Assembly (NCBI RefSeq): GCF_013778505.1
Contig: NZ_JAAOWU010000014.1
Coordinates: 62,001 to 126,000, forward strand
DNA: 64,000 bases
Reading direction: 5' to 3'
Origin: Pseudomonas sivasensis
GTDB taxonomy: Bacteria; Pseudomonadota; Gammaproteobacteria; Pseudomonadales; Pseudomonadaceae
A program made the position numbers and the translations under genes. Positions within the stretch are counted from its first letter, which is position 1. The number at the start of each line of letters is the position of its first letter. Under the pieces are notes generated by a model. The model was not told where the DNA came from and searched no databases. It was given only the letters and a program-made list of their open reading frames with translations. Shown here piece by piece: positions 17,862 through 26,177 of this stretch.

Positions 17862-17936
17862 GCGCCATGTAGCGAGAGGTAAAGTTCCTGATACAGAGGA
17901 ATCAACTCGCAGCTTCACGGCCTAAACAGCAAGACC

Positions 17937-17971
17937 AAGGGATTTCGAACCTCGTTCGAAATCCCTTTTTT
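17937..17971 (+). terminator. Strong rho-independent terminator after trpA, just before the CigR-like gene
   Basis: The stem GGGATTTCGAA / TTCGAAATCCC with a CCTCG loop is followed by seven T. It lies 76 bp after trpA and only 26 bp before the next ATG on the same strand, an unusual position that could make it an attenuator for that gene. Confidence 0.92.
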
Positions 17972-17996
17972 GTTTGTGTGCCCTGAGGAATACCCG

Positions 17997-18437
17997 ATGA
18001 AAATGCCCAAATCCGTGATTGCAGGTCTAGGCGTACTGGTGCTTGGCGCCAGCGCCCTGGTGCAAGCCGCACCGCCTGACCAGCGAGGTGATGACCGTGG
18101 CGGCCCGCAGGGTCAGCACGAGCAACGTGGCGACGACCATCGCGGTCCGCAGGCCAACCGTCGCGGCGGCCCACCTCAGGACTTCGGCCCGGTGCGCCAG
18201 ATCATCCACGATAACCACGGCCAGTTCTCCCGTGGCGCGCCGCCGCCGCCGAATGTGCGCCTGGTACGCGGCCAGCCGCTACCGCGCGGTTACTACGGCG
18301 AACGCCTGGACAACCGCGCCCTCGCACGCTTGCCGGTGTACCCAGGTTATGAATGGCGCCGGTCGGGGCCGGATGTGGTGTTGATCGCGGTGGGCACCGG
18401 TATCGTCTACGAGATTCTGGACGGCGTGCTGAACTGA
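17997..18437 (+). CDS. Secreted CigR/RcnB-like protein
   Basis: A 146-residue exported protein. The signal peptide ends near VQAA (about 22). A low-complexity His/Arg/Gly/Asp-rich region with QRGDD/EQRGDD repeats covers about 25-65. A C-terminal domain (LPRGYYGERLDNRAL, then VYPGYEWRR and a hydrophobic VVLIAVGTGIVYEIL) resembles the RcnB/CigR family. Its function in Pseudomonas is not established; CigR in Salmonella is described as anti-virulence. The ATG at 17997 has GAGG upstream. A terminator ends 25 bp before it, so expression may depend on read-through. Confidence 0.7.
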   Translation: MKMPKSVIAGLGVLVLGASALVQAAPPDQRGDDRGGPQGQHEQRGDDHRGPQANRRGGPPQDFGPVRQIIHDNHGQFSRGAPPPPNVRLVRGQPLPRGYYGERLDNRALARLPVYPGYEWRRSGPDVVLIAVGTGIVYEILDGVLN

Positions 18438-18473
18438 CCGTCTCACCCTGACGCCTTCTTTTTTACGCTAGGC

Positions 18474-18505
18474 TTGAGGGGGTGGGCACACCGCCCCTCC
18501 CTCAA
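18474..18505. other. GC-rich imperfect hairpin after the CigR-like gene
   Basis: TTGAGGGGGTGGGC faces GCCCCTCCCTCAA with a short ACACC loop. No clear T tract follows. It may slow transcription or stabilise the upstream mRNA end. The rest of the gap to 18617 shows no other structure I can support. Confidence 0.5.
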
Positions 18506-18617
18506 CGCACTTCGTGCCTATTGCCGTCTAACCACCTACGCAAGCCACATAGTGCTTGCCCTCCCGGTCGTTAAGTTAGCCGCATCAGAAGTCATCCTTG
18601 GCTCTTAGGAGTACATC

Positions 18618-20270
18618 ATGGCATTTGATCTCATCACCGCTTCAGACCACCGTCACTCAACCTTGCAAAAGGGTTTCAACCTGCGCTGGCCATTGGGTAA
18701 CGTCCAGGGACAGTCCTCGCCCAATGGCGCCAACCTGATTTACCTCTGCCGCAGCCCGCAAGACATTATCGACGCCGCCGCCGAGGCCCTGGCTGTGCCC
18801 AATGGCCGTATCACGGTACGCAGTGGCGGGCATTGTTACGAAGGGTTTGTCTCCAACAAAATGCCGAATGCACCAGGCGAGGTCTTGTCGATTCTGGATA
18901 TCGGGCAAATGAACCAACTGGCCTACGACCCCAACGGGCAGATCGGCTCAGTGCTGGTACCGGGTGCACCCCACCAATACACCTTCCGCCTGGAACCTGG
19001 CTGCCAGAACTGGGACACCAGCGTCGCGTTGTACAAACTGGCGGGCAAAACCCTGCCGAGCGGCTCTTGCTATTCAGTAGGACTGGGCGGGCATATCTGC
19101 GGTGGCGGCTATGGGCTGCTGTCGCGTAAATACGGGCTGGTCTGCGATTGGCTGGACGGCGTCGACTTGCTGGTCGCCAATGCCTCCGGCTCGGGTCTTG
19201 AACCGATTCACGTGTCCCGTAACAGCATCGATGCCGACGAACTGGATCTGTTCGCCGCCTGTTGCGGTGCCGGTGGCGGGCAGTTCGGCATCATCACCGG
19301 TTACTACTTCAAGACGCTGCCGCAAGCCCCGAAAGAAGTGCTCTGGCTGTCCTTGGAGTGGGATTGGTCAGATCTCAGACGCACCGCCCTCGAACGCTTG
19401 CTGCACGCCTATCAAAAATGGTTCGTGGATCATCAGGCCGACTCGGCAACCTGGGGCCTGGCAACCAAACTGGAAATGCGTCATCTGAACACCGGCAATG
19501 TGACACTTGGCATTCACTACGTTGACAAGGATGGGCAGCTCGACGACCTGGCGCCGTTCGATGACTTTGTCTGCAGCATGCAGGAGGCGGTGGGCGTCAG
19601 TGCGACGGAGTCACTCCTACCGTTCTACGTCGTGCATCAGCCACGCAGCCGGCAAAAGGGCCGCCGCATCGACTCTCTGCAAGCCGCCCATGAGGCCGCC
19701 AGGCGTTTGGACTGGTTGTACGCGACCCAATCGCTCAACGGTTCCGGCGACAATCAGCGCGGGCGTTATAAATCGGCGTATCAAAAAGGCGGGTTTACGC
19801 AGCGCGTGCTGGACGCGATCTGGACGACGCTGACCTTGCCGGACGATCAGCAATACCTGACCCAGAGCCTGATTCAGATCCAGTCGTTCGGCGGGCGCAT
19901 CAACCAGATGGACGGCCCGATCCTGGCGCAGACGTCAGCCGCGCAACGCTCCTCGTACCTCAAATGGCAACCGCAGTGTTACTGGCACGCAGACGATGAC
20001 ACCATCGACCGCGCCCATGCCGACTGGATCCGAGGACTCTATTACGCTGCATTCACCAACGGCGTTCCCAATGACCCGGAGTTCGAGGGCTGCTACATCA
20101 ACTACCCCGACCTGGACATGACCCACCTCGGTGGCAATCCCGCGAACCCCAGGAACCCTCTGTGGTATGGAGTTTTCTTCCCCAACACAATCATCGAAAA
20201 CCGTCTGCGCCGAACCAAGCAACGTTGGGATCCGCTAAACGTGTTCCGCAACGAAATGTCGGTGCCCTAA
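18618..20270 (+). CDS. FAD-linked oxidoreductase of the berberine-bridge-enzyme type
   Basis: A 550-residue flavoprotein with an N-terminal FAD-binding-4 domain and a C-terminal BBE segment (WYGVFFPNTIIENRLRRTKQ and LNVFRNEM). His72 in SGGHCYEG and Cys151 in GSCYSVGLGGH fall where bicovalently flavinylated members attach FAD, so double attachment is likely. No signal peptide is visible. The gene is solitary, with AGGAG before the ATG, and converges on the galactonate transporter. Family members oxidise oligosaccharides, alkaloids or other alcohols; the substrate is unknown here. Presence of an extra Cys (ICGGG) in the flavin loop is unusual. Confidence 0.82.
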   Translation: MAFDLITASDHRHSTLQKGFNLRWPLGNVQGQSSPNGANLIYLCRSPQDIIDAAAEALAVPNGRITVRSGGHCYEGFVSNKMPNAPGEVLSILDIGQMNQLAYDPNGQIGSVLVPGAPHQYTFRLEPGCQNWDTSVALYKLAGKTLPSGSCYSVGLGGHICGGGYGLLSRKYGLVCDWLDGVDLLVANASGSGLEPIHVSRNSIDADELDLFAACCGAGGGQFGIITGYYFKTLPQAPKEVLWLSLEWDWSDLRRTALERLLHAYQKWFVDHQADSATWGLATKLEMRHLNTGNVTLGIHYVDKDGQLDDLAPFDDFVCSMQEAVGVSATESLLPFYVVHQPRSRQKGRRIDSLQAAHEAARRLDWLYATQSLNGSGDNQRGRYKSAYQKGGFTQRVLDAIWTTLTLPDDQQYLTQSLIQIQSFGGRINQMDGPILAQTSAAQRSSYLKWQPQCYWHADDDTIDRAHADWIRGLYYAAFTNGVPNDPEFEGCYINYPDLDMTHLGGNPANPRNPLWYGVFFPNTIIENRLRRTKQRWDPLNVFRNEMSVP

Positions 20271-20306
20271 GCCCAGCAAACGGGCGGCCCGCAGGCCGCC
20301 CACTGC

Positions 20307-21617
20307 TTACAACTCGATCCGCTCGACCTTGCCCACCAACAGCACGTAGGACAGTGCGCCCAACAGCGCCAGCACGGCGATGTAAGTGATCGCCGGCGCA
20401 AACGAATCGCCGCTGGCCAGGAAACCGATGACGATTGGCGTGGTAATCGCCGCCAGGTTGCCGATGAAGTTGAACACACCGCCGGTCAGTCCCAGCAGAC
20501 GTGCAGGGGCAAGGGTCGAAACCAGCGACCACGTGATTGAGGCCAGACCGTTGCCGAAGAACGCCAAAGCCAGGAAGGCGATGACCAACGGTGTCGATTC
20601 GACAAAGTTGGCGCCAATGATCGCCGTAGATATCAGCAGGCCGCTGATGATCGGCAGCTTGCGGGCGAACCCCACCGAGGCACCGCGACGGATCAGCCAG
20701 TCGGAAAACAACCCCGAGCACAACACGCCAACGAAGGCCGCGAGGAAGGGCAGTGATGCGAGCATGCCGGACTTGATGAAGTCCATGCCGCGGTATTTCA
20801 CCAGGTAGGTCGGGAACCACGTCAGGAAGAACCACAACGTGGAGTTCAGGCAGAACTGCCCCAGGTAGATGCCCCACAACTTGCGCTTGCTGAGGACAAT
20901 GCCCAGGTCGACCCAGCTGAATGGCGCCTTGGTCTTGCCCGCTTGTGCGCTGAGGTCCACCAACCCGCCACCTTCGCGGATCAACTCGATTTCGGCTGCG
21001 TTGACGCCTTTGAAGTCCCGGGGCTCGCGATACACGGCATACCAGATCGCCGCCCACAGAATGCCCACTCCGCCAGTGACAATAAACACCATGTGCCAGC
21101 CGTAGTGATGCTGCAACCAGGCCAGGACCGGCGTCAGGAACGCCAGCCCGACAAACTGCCCGGAGGTGTAAAAGCCAATGGCAGTGGCGCGCTCACGCTC
21201 GGGAAACCAGCTGGTGACAACCCGGCTGTTGATGGGGTAGGCCGGTGCTTCCAGGGCGCCTACCGCCATGCGCAGCACGAACAGCGCAATAAAGCTGGCG
21301 GCGAAACCGAGCATCACGGTGGCGATGGACCAAAGCAGCAGGGCGACGGTGTAGAGGATACGCGGCGGCACTCGATCCACCAGCCAACCGCCGGGGATCT
21401 GCATGGCGGCATAGGTCCAGCCGAAGGCGGAGAAGATCAGCCCGACGTGCACCGGGTCGATCCCCAATTCGCTGGTCAACGCCGGGGCGGCAATCGACAG
21501 GTTGCTGCGGTCGAGGTAGTTGATCACCACGGTGATAAACAACAGCACCATGATGAAGTAGCGCTTTCTGGTAGGCGTGACTAAAGAAGCCTGCCCGGTG
21601 AAGGATTCAGGGTGCAT
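20307..21617 (-). CDS. dgoT: MFS sugar-acid transporter, DgoT-like
   Basis: A 436-residue 12-helix transporter of the anion:cation symporter family that imports D-galactonate and related acids with protons. The motif DRSNLSIAAPAL in helix 1 and the loop GWLVDRVPPRIL are typical. It is the last gene of a K-A-D-T arrangement, the same order as E. coli dgoKADT. A REPIN separates it from dgoD. Substrate is assigned from context. Confidence 0.87.
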   Translation of the reverse strand: MHPESFTGQASLVTPTRKRYFIMVLLFITVVINYLDRSNLSIAAPALTSELGIDPVHVGLIFSAFGWTYAAMQIPGGWLVDRVPPRILYTVALLLWSIATVMLGFAASFIALFVLRMAVGALEAPAYPINSRVVTSWFPERERATAIGFYTSGQFVGLAFLTPVLAWLQHHYGWHMVFIVTGGVGILWAAIWYAVYREPRDFKGVNAAEIELIREGGGLVDLSAQAGKTKAPFSWVDLGIVLSKRKLWGIYLGQFCLNSTLWFFLTWFPTYLVKYRGMDFIKSGMLASLPFLAAFVGVLCSGLFSDWLIRRGASVGFARKLPIISGLLISTAIIGANFVESTPLVIAFLALAFFGNGLASITWSLVSTLAPARLLGLTGGVFNFIGNLAAITTPIVIGFLASGDSFAPAITYIAVLALLGALSYVLLVGKVERIEL

Positions 21618-21682
21618 GGGGGTTGCCTCTTCTTATGTTTGTTGAGGACTGAAACTGAGCTGGCTGAAGAAATCGGATCAAC

Positions 21683-21773
21683 CTGTGGGAGGGGGCTTGC
21701 CCCCGATTGCAGTCTGCCTGCTATGGATGTGCTAGCTGACACACCACTATCGGGGGCAAGCCCCCTCCCACAT
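21683..21773. repeat. REPIN between dgoD and dgoT
   Basis: TGTGGGAGGGGGCTTGCCCC on the left and its mirror ending CCCCCTCCCACA on the right. It sits in the 187-bp gap between two co-directional operon genes, where it may alter relative mRNA levels. Confidence 0.9.
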
Positions 21774-21804
21774 TTTTTGACCGCATTGATTCAGTCAGAG
21801 GCTA

Positions 21805-22953
21805 TTACCACTCGGCAAAGCTGCCATCAGCATGACGCCAGATCGGGTTGCGCCAGCGGTGGCCAATGGCGGCGCGTTCGATCACGTATTCCTCGTTGAT
21901 CTCAATGCCCAGGCCCGGCCCGTTAGGGATCTTCACGAAACCCTGGTCATAGTCGAACACGCCCGGATCACGCACATAGTCGAGCAGGTCGTTGCTCTCG
22001 TTGTAGTGAATGCCCAGGCTTTGCTCCTGGATAAACGCGTTGTAGCAAACCGCATCCAGTTGCAGGCACGCCGCCAACGCAATCGGGCCCAGCGGGCAGT
22101 GCAGGGCCAGGGCCACGTCGTAGGCTTCGGCCATGTTAGCGATCTTGCGGGTTTCGGTGATGCCGCCGGCGTGGGAGGCATCCGGCTGGATGATGTCGAC
22201 GTAGCCTTCACTGAGCACGCGCTTGAAGTCCCAACGCGAGAACAGGCGCTCGCCCAGGGCAATCGGCGTGCTGGTCAGCGGTGCCAGTTCCTTGAGCGCT
22301 TCGTAGTTTTCGCTGAGCACCGGCTCTTCGATAAACATCAGTTTGTACGGGTCCAGCTCTTTCATCAGTACCTTGGCCATGGGCTTGTGCACCCGGCCAT
22401 GGAAGTCGACGCCGATGCCCACGTTAGGGCCGACCGCATCACGCACGGCAGCCACGTTGGCCAGGGCCAGGTCGACTTTTTCGAAGCTGTCGACGAACTG
22501 CAATTCTTCGGTGCCGTTCATTTTCACGGCGGTAAAACCGCGAGCCACGGCCTCTTTGGCAGCGCGGGCGGTGTCGGCCGGGCGGTCGCCGCCGATCCAC
22601 GAGTACACGCGAATCTTGTCGCGCACCTGGCCACCCAACAAGTCGCTGACGGACACACCGAGGGCCTTGCCCTTGATGTCCCACAACGCCTGATCGATAC
22701 CCGCGAGGGCGCTCATGTGCACGGCGCCGCCACGGTAGAAGCCGCCGCGGTAGAGCACGGTCCAGATGTCTTCGATATTGCGTGGGTCTTTGCCGATCAG
22801 GTAATCGGACAGTTCCTCGACGGCAGCGGCCACAGTGTGCGCGCGGCCTTCGACTACGGGCTCACCCCAACCGGTCACGCCCTGGTCGGTTTCAACCTTG
22901 AGGAAGCACCAGCGCGGCGGGACGATAAAGGTCGTCAGTTTGGTGATTTTCAT
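21805..22953 (-). CDS. dgoD: D-galactonate dehydratase
   Basis: Dehydrates D-galactonate to 2-keto-3-deoxygalactonate in the cytoplasm. The 382-residue enolase-superfamily protein has Mg ligands Asp183, Glu209 and Glu235 and catalytic His185 and His285, in the same numbering as the E. coli enzyme. Close neighbours are the aldolase and kinase genes of the same pathway, which separates it from other mandelate-racemase relatives. Confidence 0.95.
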   Translation of the reverse strand: MKITKLTTFIVPPRWCFLKVETDQGVTGWGEPVVEGRAHTVAAAVEELSDYLIGKDPRNIEDIWTVLYRGGFYRGGAVHMSALAGIDQALWDIKGKALGVSVSDLLGGQVRDKIRVYSWIGGDRPADTARAAKEAVARGFTAVKMNGTEELQFVDSFEKVDLALANVAAVRDAVGPNVGIGVDFHGRVHKPMAKVLMKELDPYKLMFIEEPVLSENYEALKELAPLTSTPIALGERLFSRWDFKRVLSEGYVDIIQPDASHAGGITETRKIANMAEAYDVALALHCPLGPIALAACLQLDAVCYNAFIQEQSLGIHYNESNDLLDYVRDPGVFDYDQGFVKIPNGPGLGIEINEEYVIERAAIGHRWRNPIWRHADGSFAEW

Positions 22954-23000
22954 CTGTTATCTCTCTTATAGATGCAGCGCCAGGGGCGCGGAACTTGATA

Positions 23001-23621
23001 TCAGCTCAGGGCTTTCCATGCGGCGACATACGCTTGGGCGCGGCTCGCTACCTGATCCACTGTCATACCCGGTTTGAACAACCCGGAACCCAGCCCGAAC
23101 CCTTTGGCGCCGGCATCGGTAAACACCTGCATGTTGTCCGGGGTGATGCCGCCCACCGGCAGCAACAGCGTGCCGGCTGGCAATACTGCAAGCCACGCCT
23201 TGATCACCGCCGGGCCCATTTGCTCGGCCGGGAACAGCTTCAACACATCGGCGCCTTCGGCCAGTGCGGCGAACGCTTCGGTGGGCGTGGCCACCCCCGG
23301 CGACAGGTACAGGCCTACGGCTTTCGCGGCGCGCAAGACCTTGGCATCGCTGTGGGGCATAACGATCACCTGGCCGCCAGCGGCTTTGACCTGCTCGACC
23401 TGCTCCGGCGTCAACACCGTCCCGGCACCGATCAGGCAATCGGCGGGCAGGCTGTCGCGCAGGGTGCGGATGCTGGTGTAAGGGTCCGGCGAATTCAGCG
23501 GGACTTCGATCACACGAAAACCGGCGTCGTACAGCACCTGGCCGACCGCCTGGGCCTCGTCAGGGCGCAGGCCGCGCAGGATCGCGATCAAACCGTTTTG
23601 TGCGAGTGCTTGCTTGAGCAT
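23001..23621 (-). CDS. dgoA: 2-dehydro-3-deoxy-6-phosphogalactonate aldolase
   Basis: Splits KDPGal into pyruvate and glyceraldehyde 3-phosphate. The 206-residue class I aldolase has Glu39 (VIEVPLNS) and the Schiff-base Lys128 (DVLKLFPAE). The start lies 1 bp after the dgoK stop, implying one transcript. The separation from KDPG aldolase (Eda) rests on the PLNSPDP motif and the context. Confidence 0.94.
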   Translation of the reverse strand: MLKQALAQNGLIAILRGLRPDEAQAVGQVLYDAGFRVIEVPLNSPDPYTSIRTLRDSLPADCLIGAGTVLTPEQVEQVKAAGGQVIVMPHSDAKVLRAAKAVGLYLSPGVATPTEAFAALAEGADVLKLFPAEQMGPAVIKAWLAVLPAGTLLLPVGGITPDNMQVFTDAGAKGFGLGSGLFKPGMTVDQVASRAQAYVAAWKALS

Positions 23622-23622
23622 G

Positions 23623-24588
23623 TCAGGCCTCCGTTGCAGGTTGAGTGAGCCCGGCGGCCACTGCCAGTTGCCACAGGCCGCGCTCGGTCGCTTCCTGCGC
23701 CAGGCTGACGTGGGCGAAACCGCAGAGGGCGAGGGCGCGTTGGTAGCGCACGCACAGCGGGCCGGCGCCTACCAGGATGATGGGGATGTGCCGTGCACTG
23801 GCTGGCAAGCCGGCCAGTTCATGACCGATCAGCAGGCCGGATAAGTAATCGGGCTGCTGCTCAGGGGTGAGTTCGGCGGTCAGGCCCAGGGTGCGCGCAC
23901 TGAACAAGGTCGACAGCACGCCGCGCTGGCCATCTTTTGACAGCGCCACTTGAACGCCGCGGTCGAAAGCCTCGGCCTGGAACTGCTCGGATACCTTTTG
24001 CGTACGCCCCAAGAGGCTGTGCTTGCTCAGCACCGCGAACAGTTCACCGGTCATGAAGGTATCGAAGTGGGTGATGCAACCTTCCACCACCTCGACCCAT
24101 TTGGAATGACTGCCGGGCAGGCCGATCAGCAATTCACCAGCAACCGACAGGCTTTGCAGCACACCCAGCACCTGGGTTTCTTCGCCGCGCATCACGTTGG
24201 GCAAGCCGACCTGCTCGATCACGCCGGGCACGATATGCACATCGACACCGCGCAGGCTGCGTACCGTGTGCAACGCCTTGCCCAGGCTGGCGACGTCGAC
24301 CGGCGTACTGCGATACGCCGCTTCGCTCCAGCCTTGGGCGCTGCCGACCATGCCGCAGGCAATCACCGCAAGATTGGGTTGGGCGTCGAGCCAATCGCCG
24401 CACGCCGTATCGAACGCCAACTCGAAGCCATCGCTGCAGCGCACACCGGCGATGTCCCGGGGCTCGCTGGGCAAATGCATGATGCCCGACGCCAGCGAGC
24501 GCTGTTCCAGCACTACGCCCGCGGGGCCGAGTTTATAAGCACGAAGGGAGCTGGTCCCCCAATCGAGCGCGATCAATTGCGCCTGCAT
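23623..24588 (-). CDS. dgoK: 2-dehydro-3-deoxygalactonokinase
   Basis: Phosphorylates 2-keto-3-deoxygalactonate at O6. The 321-residue protein begins MQAQLIALDWGTSSLRAYKL, the ASKHA-type phosphate-1 loop (DWGTSS). I chose the ATG at 24586-24588; the frame is open to 24699 but that part is AT-rich and unlike coding sequence. It is the first gene of dgoKADT. Confidence 0.93.
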   Translation of the reverse strand: MQAQLIALDWGTSSLRAYKLGPAGVVLEQRSLASGIMHLPSEPRDIAGVRCSDGFELAFDTACGDWLDAQPNLAVIACGMVGSAQGWSEAAYRSTPVDVASLGKALHTVRSLRGVDVHIVPGVIEQVGLPNVMRGEETQVLGVLQSLSVAGELLIGLPGSHSKWVEVVEGCITHFDTFMTGELFAVLSKHSLLGRTQKVSEQFQAEAFDRGVQVALSKDGQRGVLSTLFSARTLGLTAELTPEQQPDYLSGLLIGHELAGLPASARHIPIILVGAGPLCVRYQRALALCGFAHVSLAQEATERGLWQLAVAAGLTQPATEA

Positions 24589-24765
24589 CGCTTCACCTGA
24601 AATGAGTGGGTGCTGAAAAAAGCAGATGGGCGAATATAAACCTATGGCCAGATATATCTCAATATATAAATAACAGTCCCATATAGTGAGACGAAACAAG
24701 ATAAATCCTACAACTTCCTCGCCTTATACTGCGGGAAGGAACGGGTTTCATCTGATAAAGAGAGG
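24589..24765. promoter_or_regulatory. AT-rich dgo operon promoter region
   Basis: A 177-bp gap markedly richer in A and T than its neighbours. It holds the perfect palindrome AGATATATCT (24650-24659), followed by AATATATAAATAA. It should carry the promoter and operator of dgoKADT. No dgoR gene is adjacent, so which regulator binds is unknown. Confidence 0.55.
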
Positions 24766-25092
24766 TTAAAAAACCGACAGGTCCAGCTCGCGCATCGCAC
24801 CCATCCAGATCGCGTAGTCGGTGTGATCCTTCAAGTCATCACCGGTATCAGGGTGCAGGAACACCACCAAACCGTTGCGATGGATCACCAGCCACGGCAG
24901 CACCACGCCGATGTATTCGGGGTCGAACGCCAACTGGCAGCTCCAGTCCGGGTGTGGGCCTACGGGTTTTTCGTGCACACGTCCCATACGCAGTGGGAAG
25001 AGTTTGGCGGCGTCTTCGCACAGGGTGCGCGCCTGCTCAATGGTGCTTGCGTCAAAGTAGATATGGGCGTGATAGCCCTTGATACGTTGCAT
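24766..25092 (-). CDS. DOPA 4,5-dioxygenase family protein
   Basis: A 108-residue protein of the Dopa_dioxygen family (PA0033-like). The motifs GYHAHIYFD with two His near residues 7 and 9, and VIHRNGLVVFLHPDTG with further His, could bind iron. Bacterial members are small and of uncertain role. The ATG at 25090-25092 gives the family length and avoids overlap with the LysR gene. It probably shares a transcript with that LysR gene. Confidence 0.8.
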   Translation of the reverse strand: MQRIKGYHAHIYFDASTIEQARTLCEDAAKLFPLRMGRVHEKPVGPHPDWSCQLAFDPEYIGVVLPWLVIHRNGLVVFLHPDTGDDLKDHTDYAIWMGAMRELDLSVF

Positions 25093-25123
25093 GACGGACT
25101 CCGGATCCAATGTGCGGCAAATC

Positions 25124-26074
25124 CTAGACCGCAATCGACGGCAGGGCCAGTCCGGTCAGGGACTGCGCGCTGCTGGCCTGTTCTGCCTGCAACCAGTCGA
25201 CGAAACGTTCGACCAACTGTCCACGCCGCTTGCGCTGGGGCTGCACCACGTAATAGCCAAAGCGCGAAATCACCGTGTTGCCGATCGGTCGGCACAACCA
25301 GTTCTGTTCCAGCAGGTTATCCACCAAATGGCGCCAGCCGATCGCCACCCCTTGGCCGGCAATCGCTGCCTGGATCAATAAGGTGTAGTTGTCGAATCGC
25401 AGCTGGCCGGGCGTGGGCGCGGCGGTGATACCCAGCTCGCGGAATACGCCACTCCAGTCGAACCACTGGCTGTTGTTTTCCTGGCGCAAGTGCAGCAAAG
25501 GCACATCGTGCAGATTCTGTAACGTCAGCGGCGCGGATTGGTCCTTGAGCCACTGCGGGCTGCACACCGGGAATACCTCCTCGTTGAACAACCACAGGCT
25601 GTCGCCCTGCTTGAAGCGGCCATCGCCAAACAGCACCGCCACGTCGATATCGCTGCGCAAGGTGGCGTGATTACGCTCGCTGGTCACCAAGCTCACATCG
25701 ACCTGAGGGTTGGCCTGATGGAAACGGTGCAGGCGCGGCATCAGCCAGTAGGCCGCGAAGGCGAAGTCGGTGGCCACTTGCAGGACTTCGTGCTGATCCT
25801 GCTGGGTGATGGCGCTGAGGCCCTGATTAATGGTTTGCAGGCCACCTTGCACATGCTCGAACAGCAAGGCGCCGGCGTCCGTCAGTTCGATGCCGCGGTA
25901 GATGCGATCAAACAGGCGGACCGCCAACTGTTCTTCCAGGCGCTTGATCTGCTGGCTGATCGCTGGTTGAGTGGTGCCCAGCTCCATCGCGGCGGCGGTA
26001 AAGCTGCGATGACGTGCCGCCGCTTCAAACGCGCGCAGCAGGTCGAGGGACAGGTCACCAAGGGATTCATACAT
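25124..26074 (-). CDS. LysR-type regulator, choline sulfate utilisation
   Basis: A 316-residue LysR protein with an N-terminal winged helix (LLRAFEAAARHRSFTAAAME to TTQPAISQQIKRLEEQL). It is divergent from the choline sulfatase gene, the arrangement of the family known as the choline sulfate utilisation transcription factor. Regulation of betC is inferred from position. The 103-bp shared gap contains an ATGGG-N6-CCCAT dyad. Confidence 0.85.
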   Translation of the reverse strand: MYESLGDLSLDLLRAFEAAARHRSFTAAAMELGTTQPAISQQIKRLEEQLAVRLFDRIYRGIELTDAGALLFEHVQGGLQTINQGLSAITQQDQHEVLQVATDFAFAAYWLMPRLHRFHQANPQVDVSLVTSERNHATLRSDIDVAVLFGDGRFKQGDSLWLFNEEVFPVCSPQWLKDQSAPLTLQNLHDVPLLHLRQENNSQWFDWSGVFRELGITAAPTPGQLRFDNYTLLIQAAIAGQGVAIGWRHLVDNLLEQNWLCRPIGNTVISRFGYYVVQPQRKRRGQLVERFVDWLQAEQASSAQSLTGLALPSIAV

Positions 26075-26104
26075 AAGCTGTGCTTATCCTAGACATTGCT
26101 TTTC

Positions 26105-26120
26105 ATGGGCTTTACCCCAT
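26105..26120. promoter_or_regulatory. Dyad in the LysR-betC intergenic region
   Basis: ATGGGCTTTACCCCAT is an inverted repeat between the divergent LysR and betC starts, followed by another CCATGG at 26124-26129. It is a candidate operator or activator site. Assignment is by symmetry and position. Confidence 0.5.
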
Positions 26121-26177
26121 TTTCCATGGGCCGCATGCTCAATCGCATAAACACCGCCTATGGAATGCCGAGAACCC

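Noticed and set aside
24589..24699. N-terminal extension of dgoK
   Set aside because: AT-rich, unlike dgo coding sequence; the kinase motif begins directly after the ATG at 24588.
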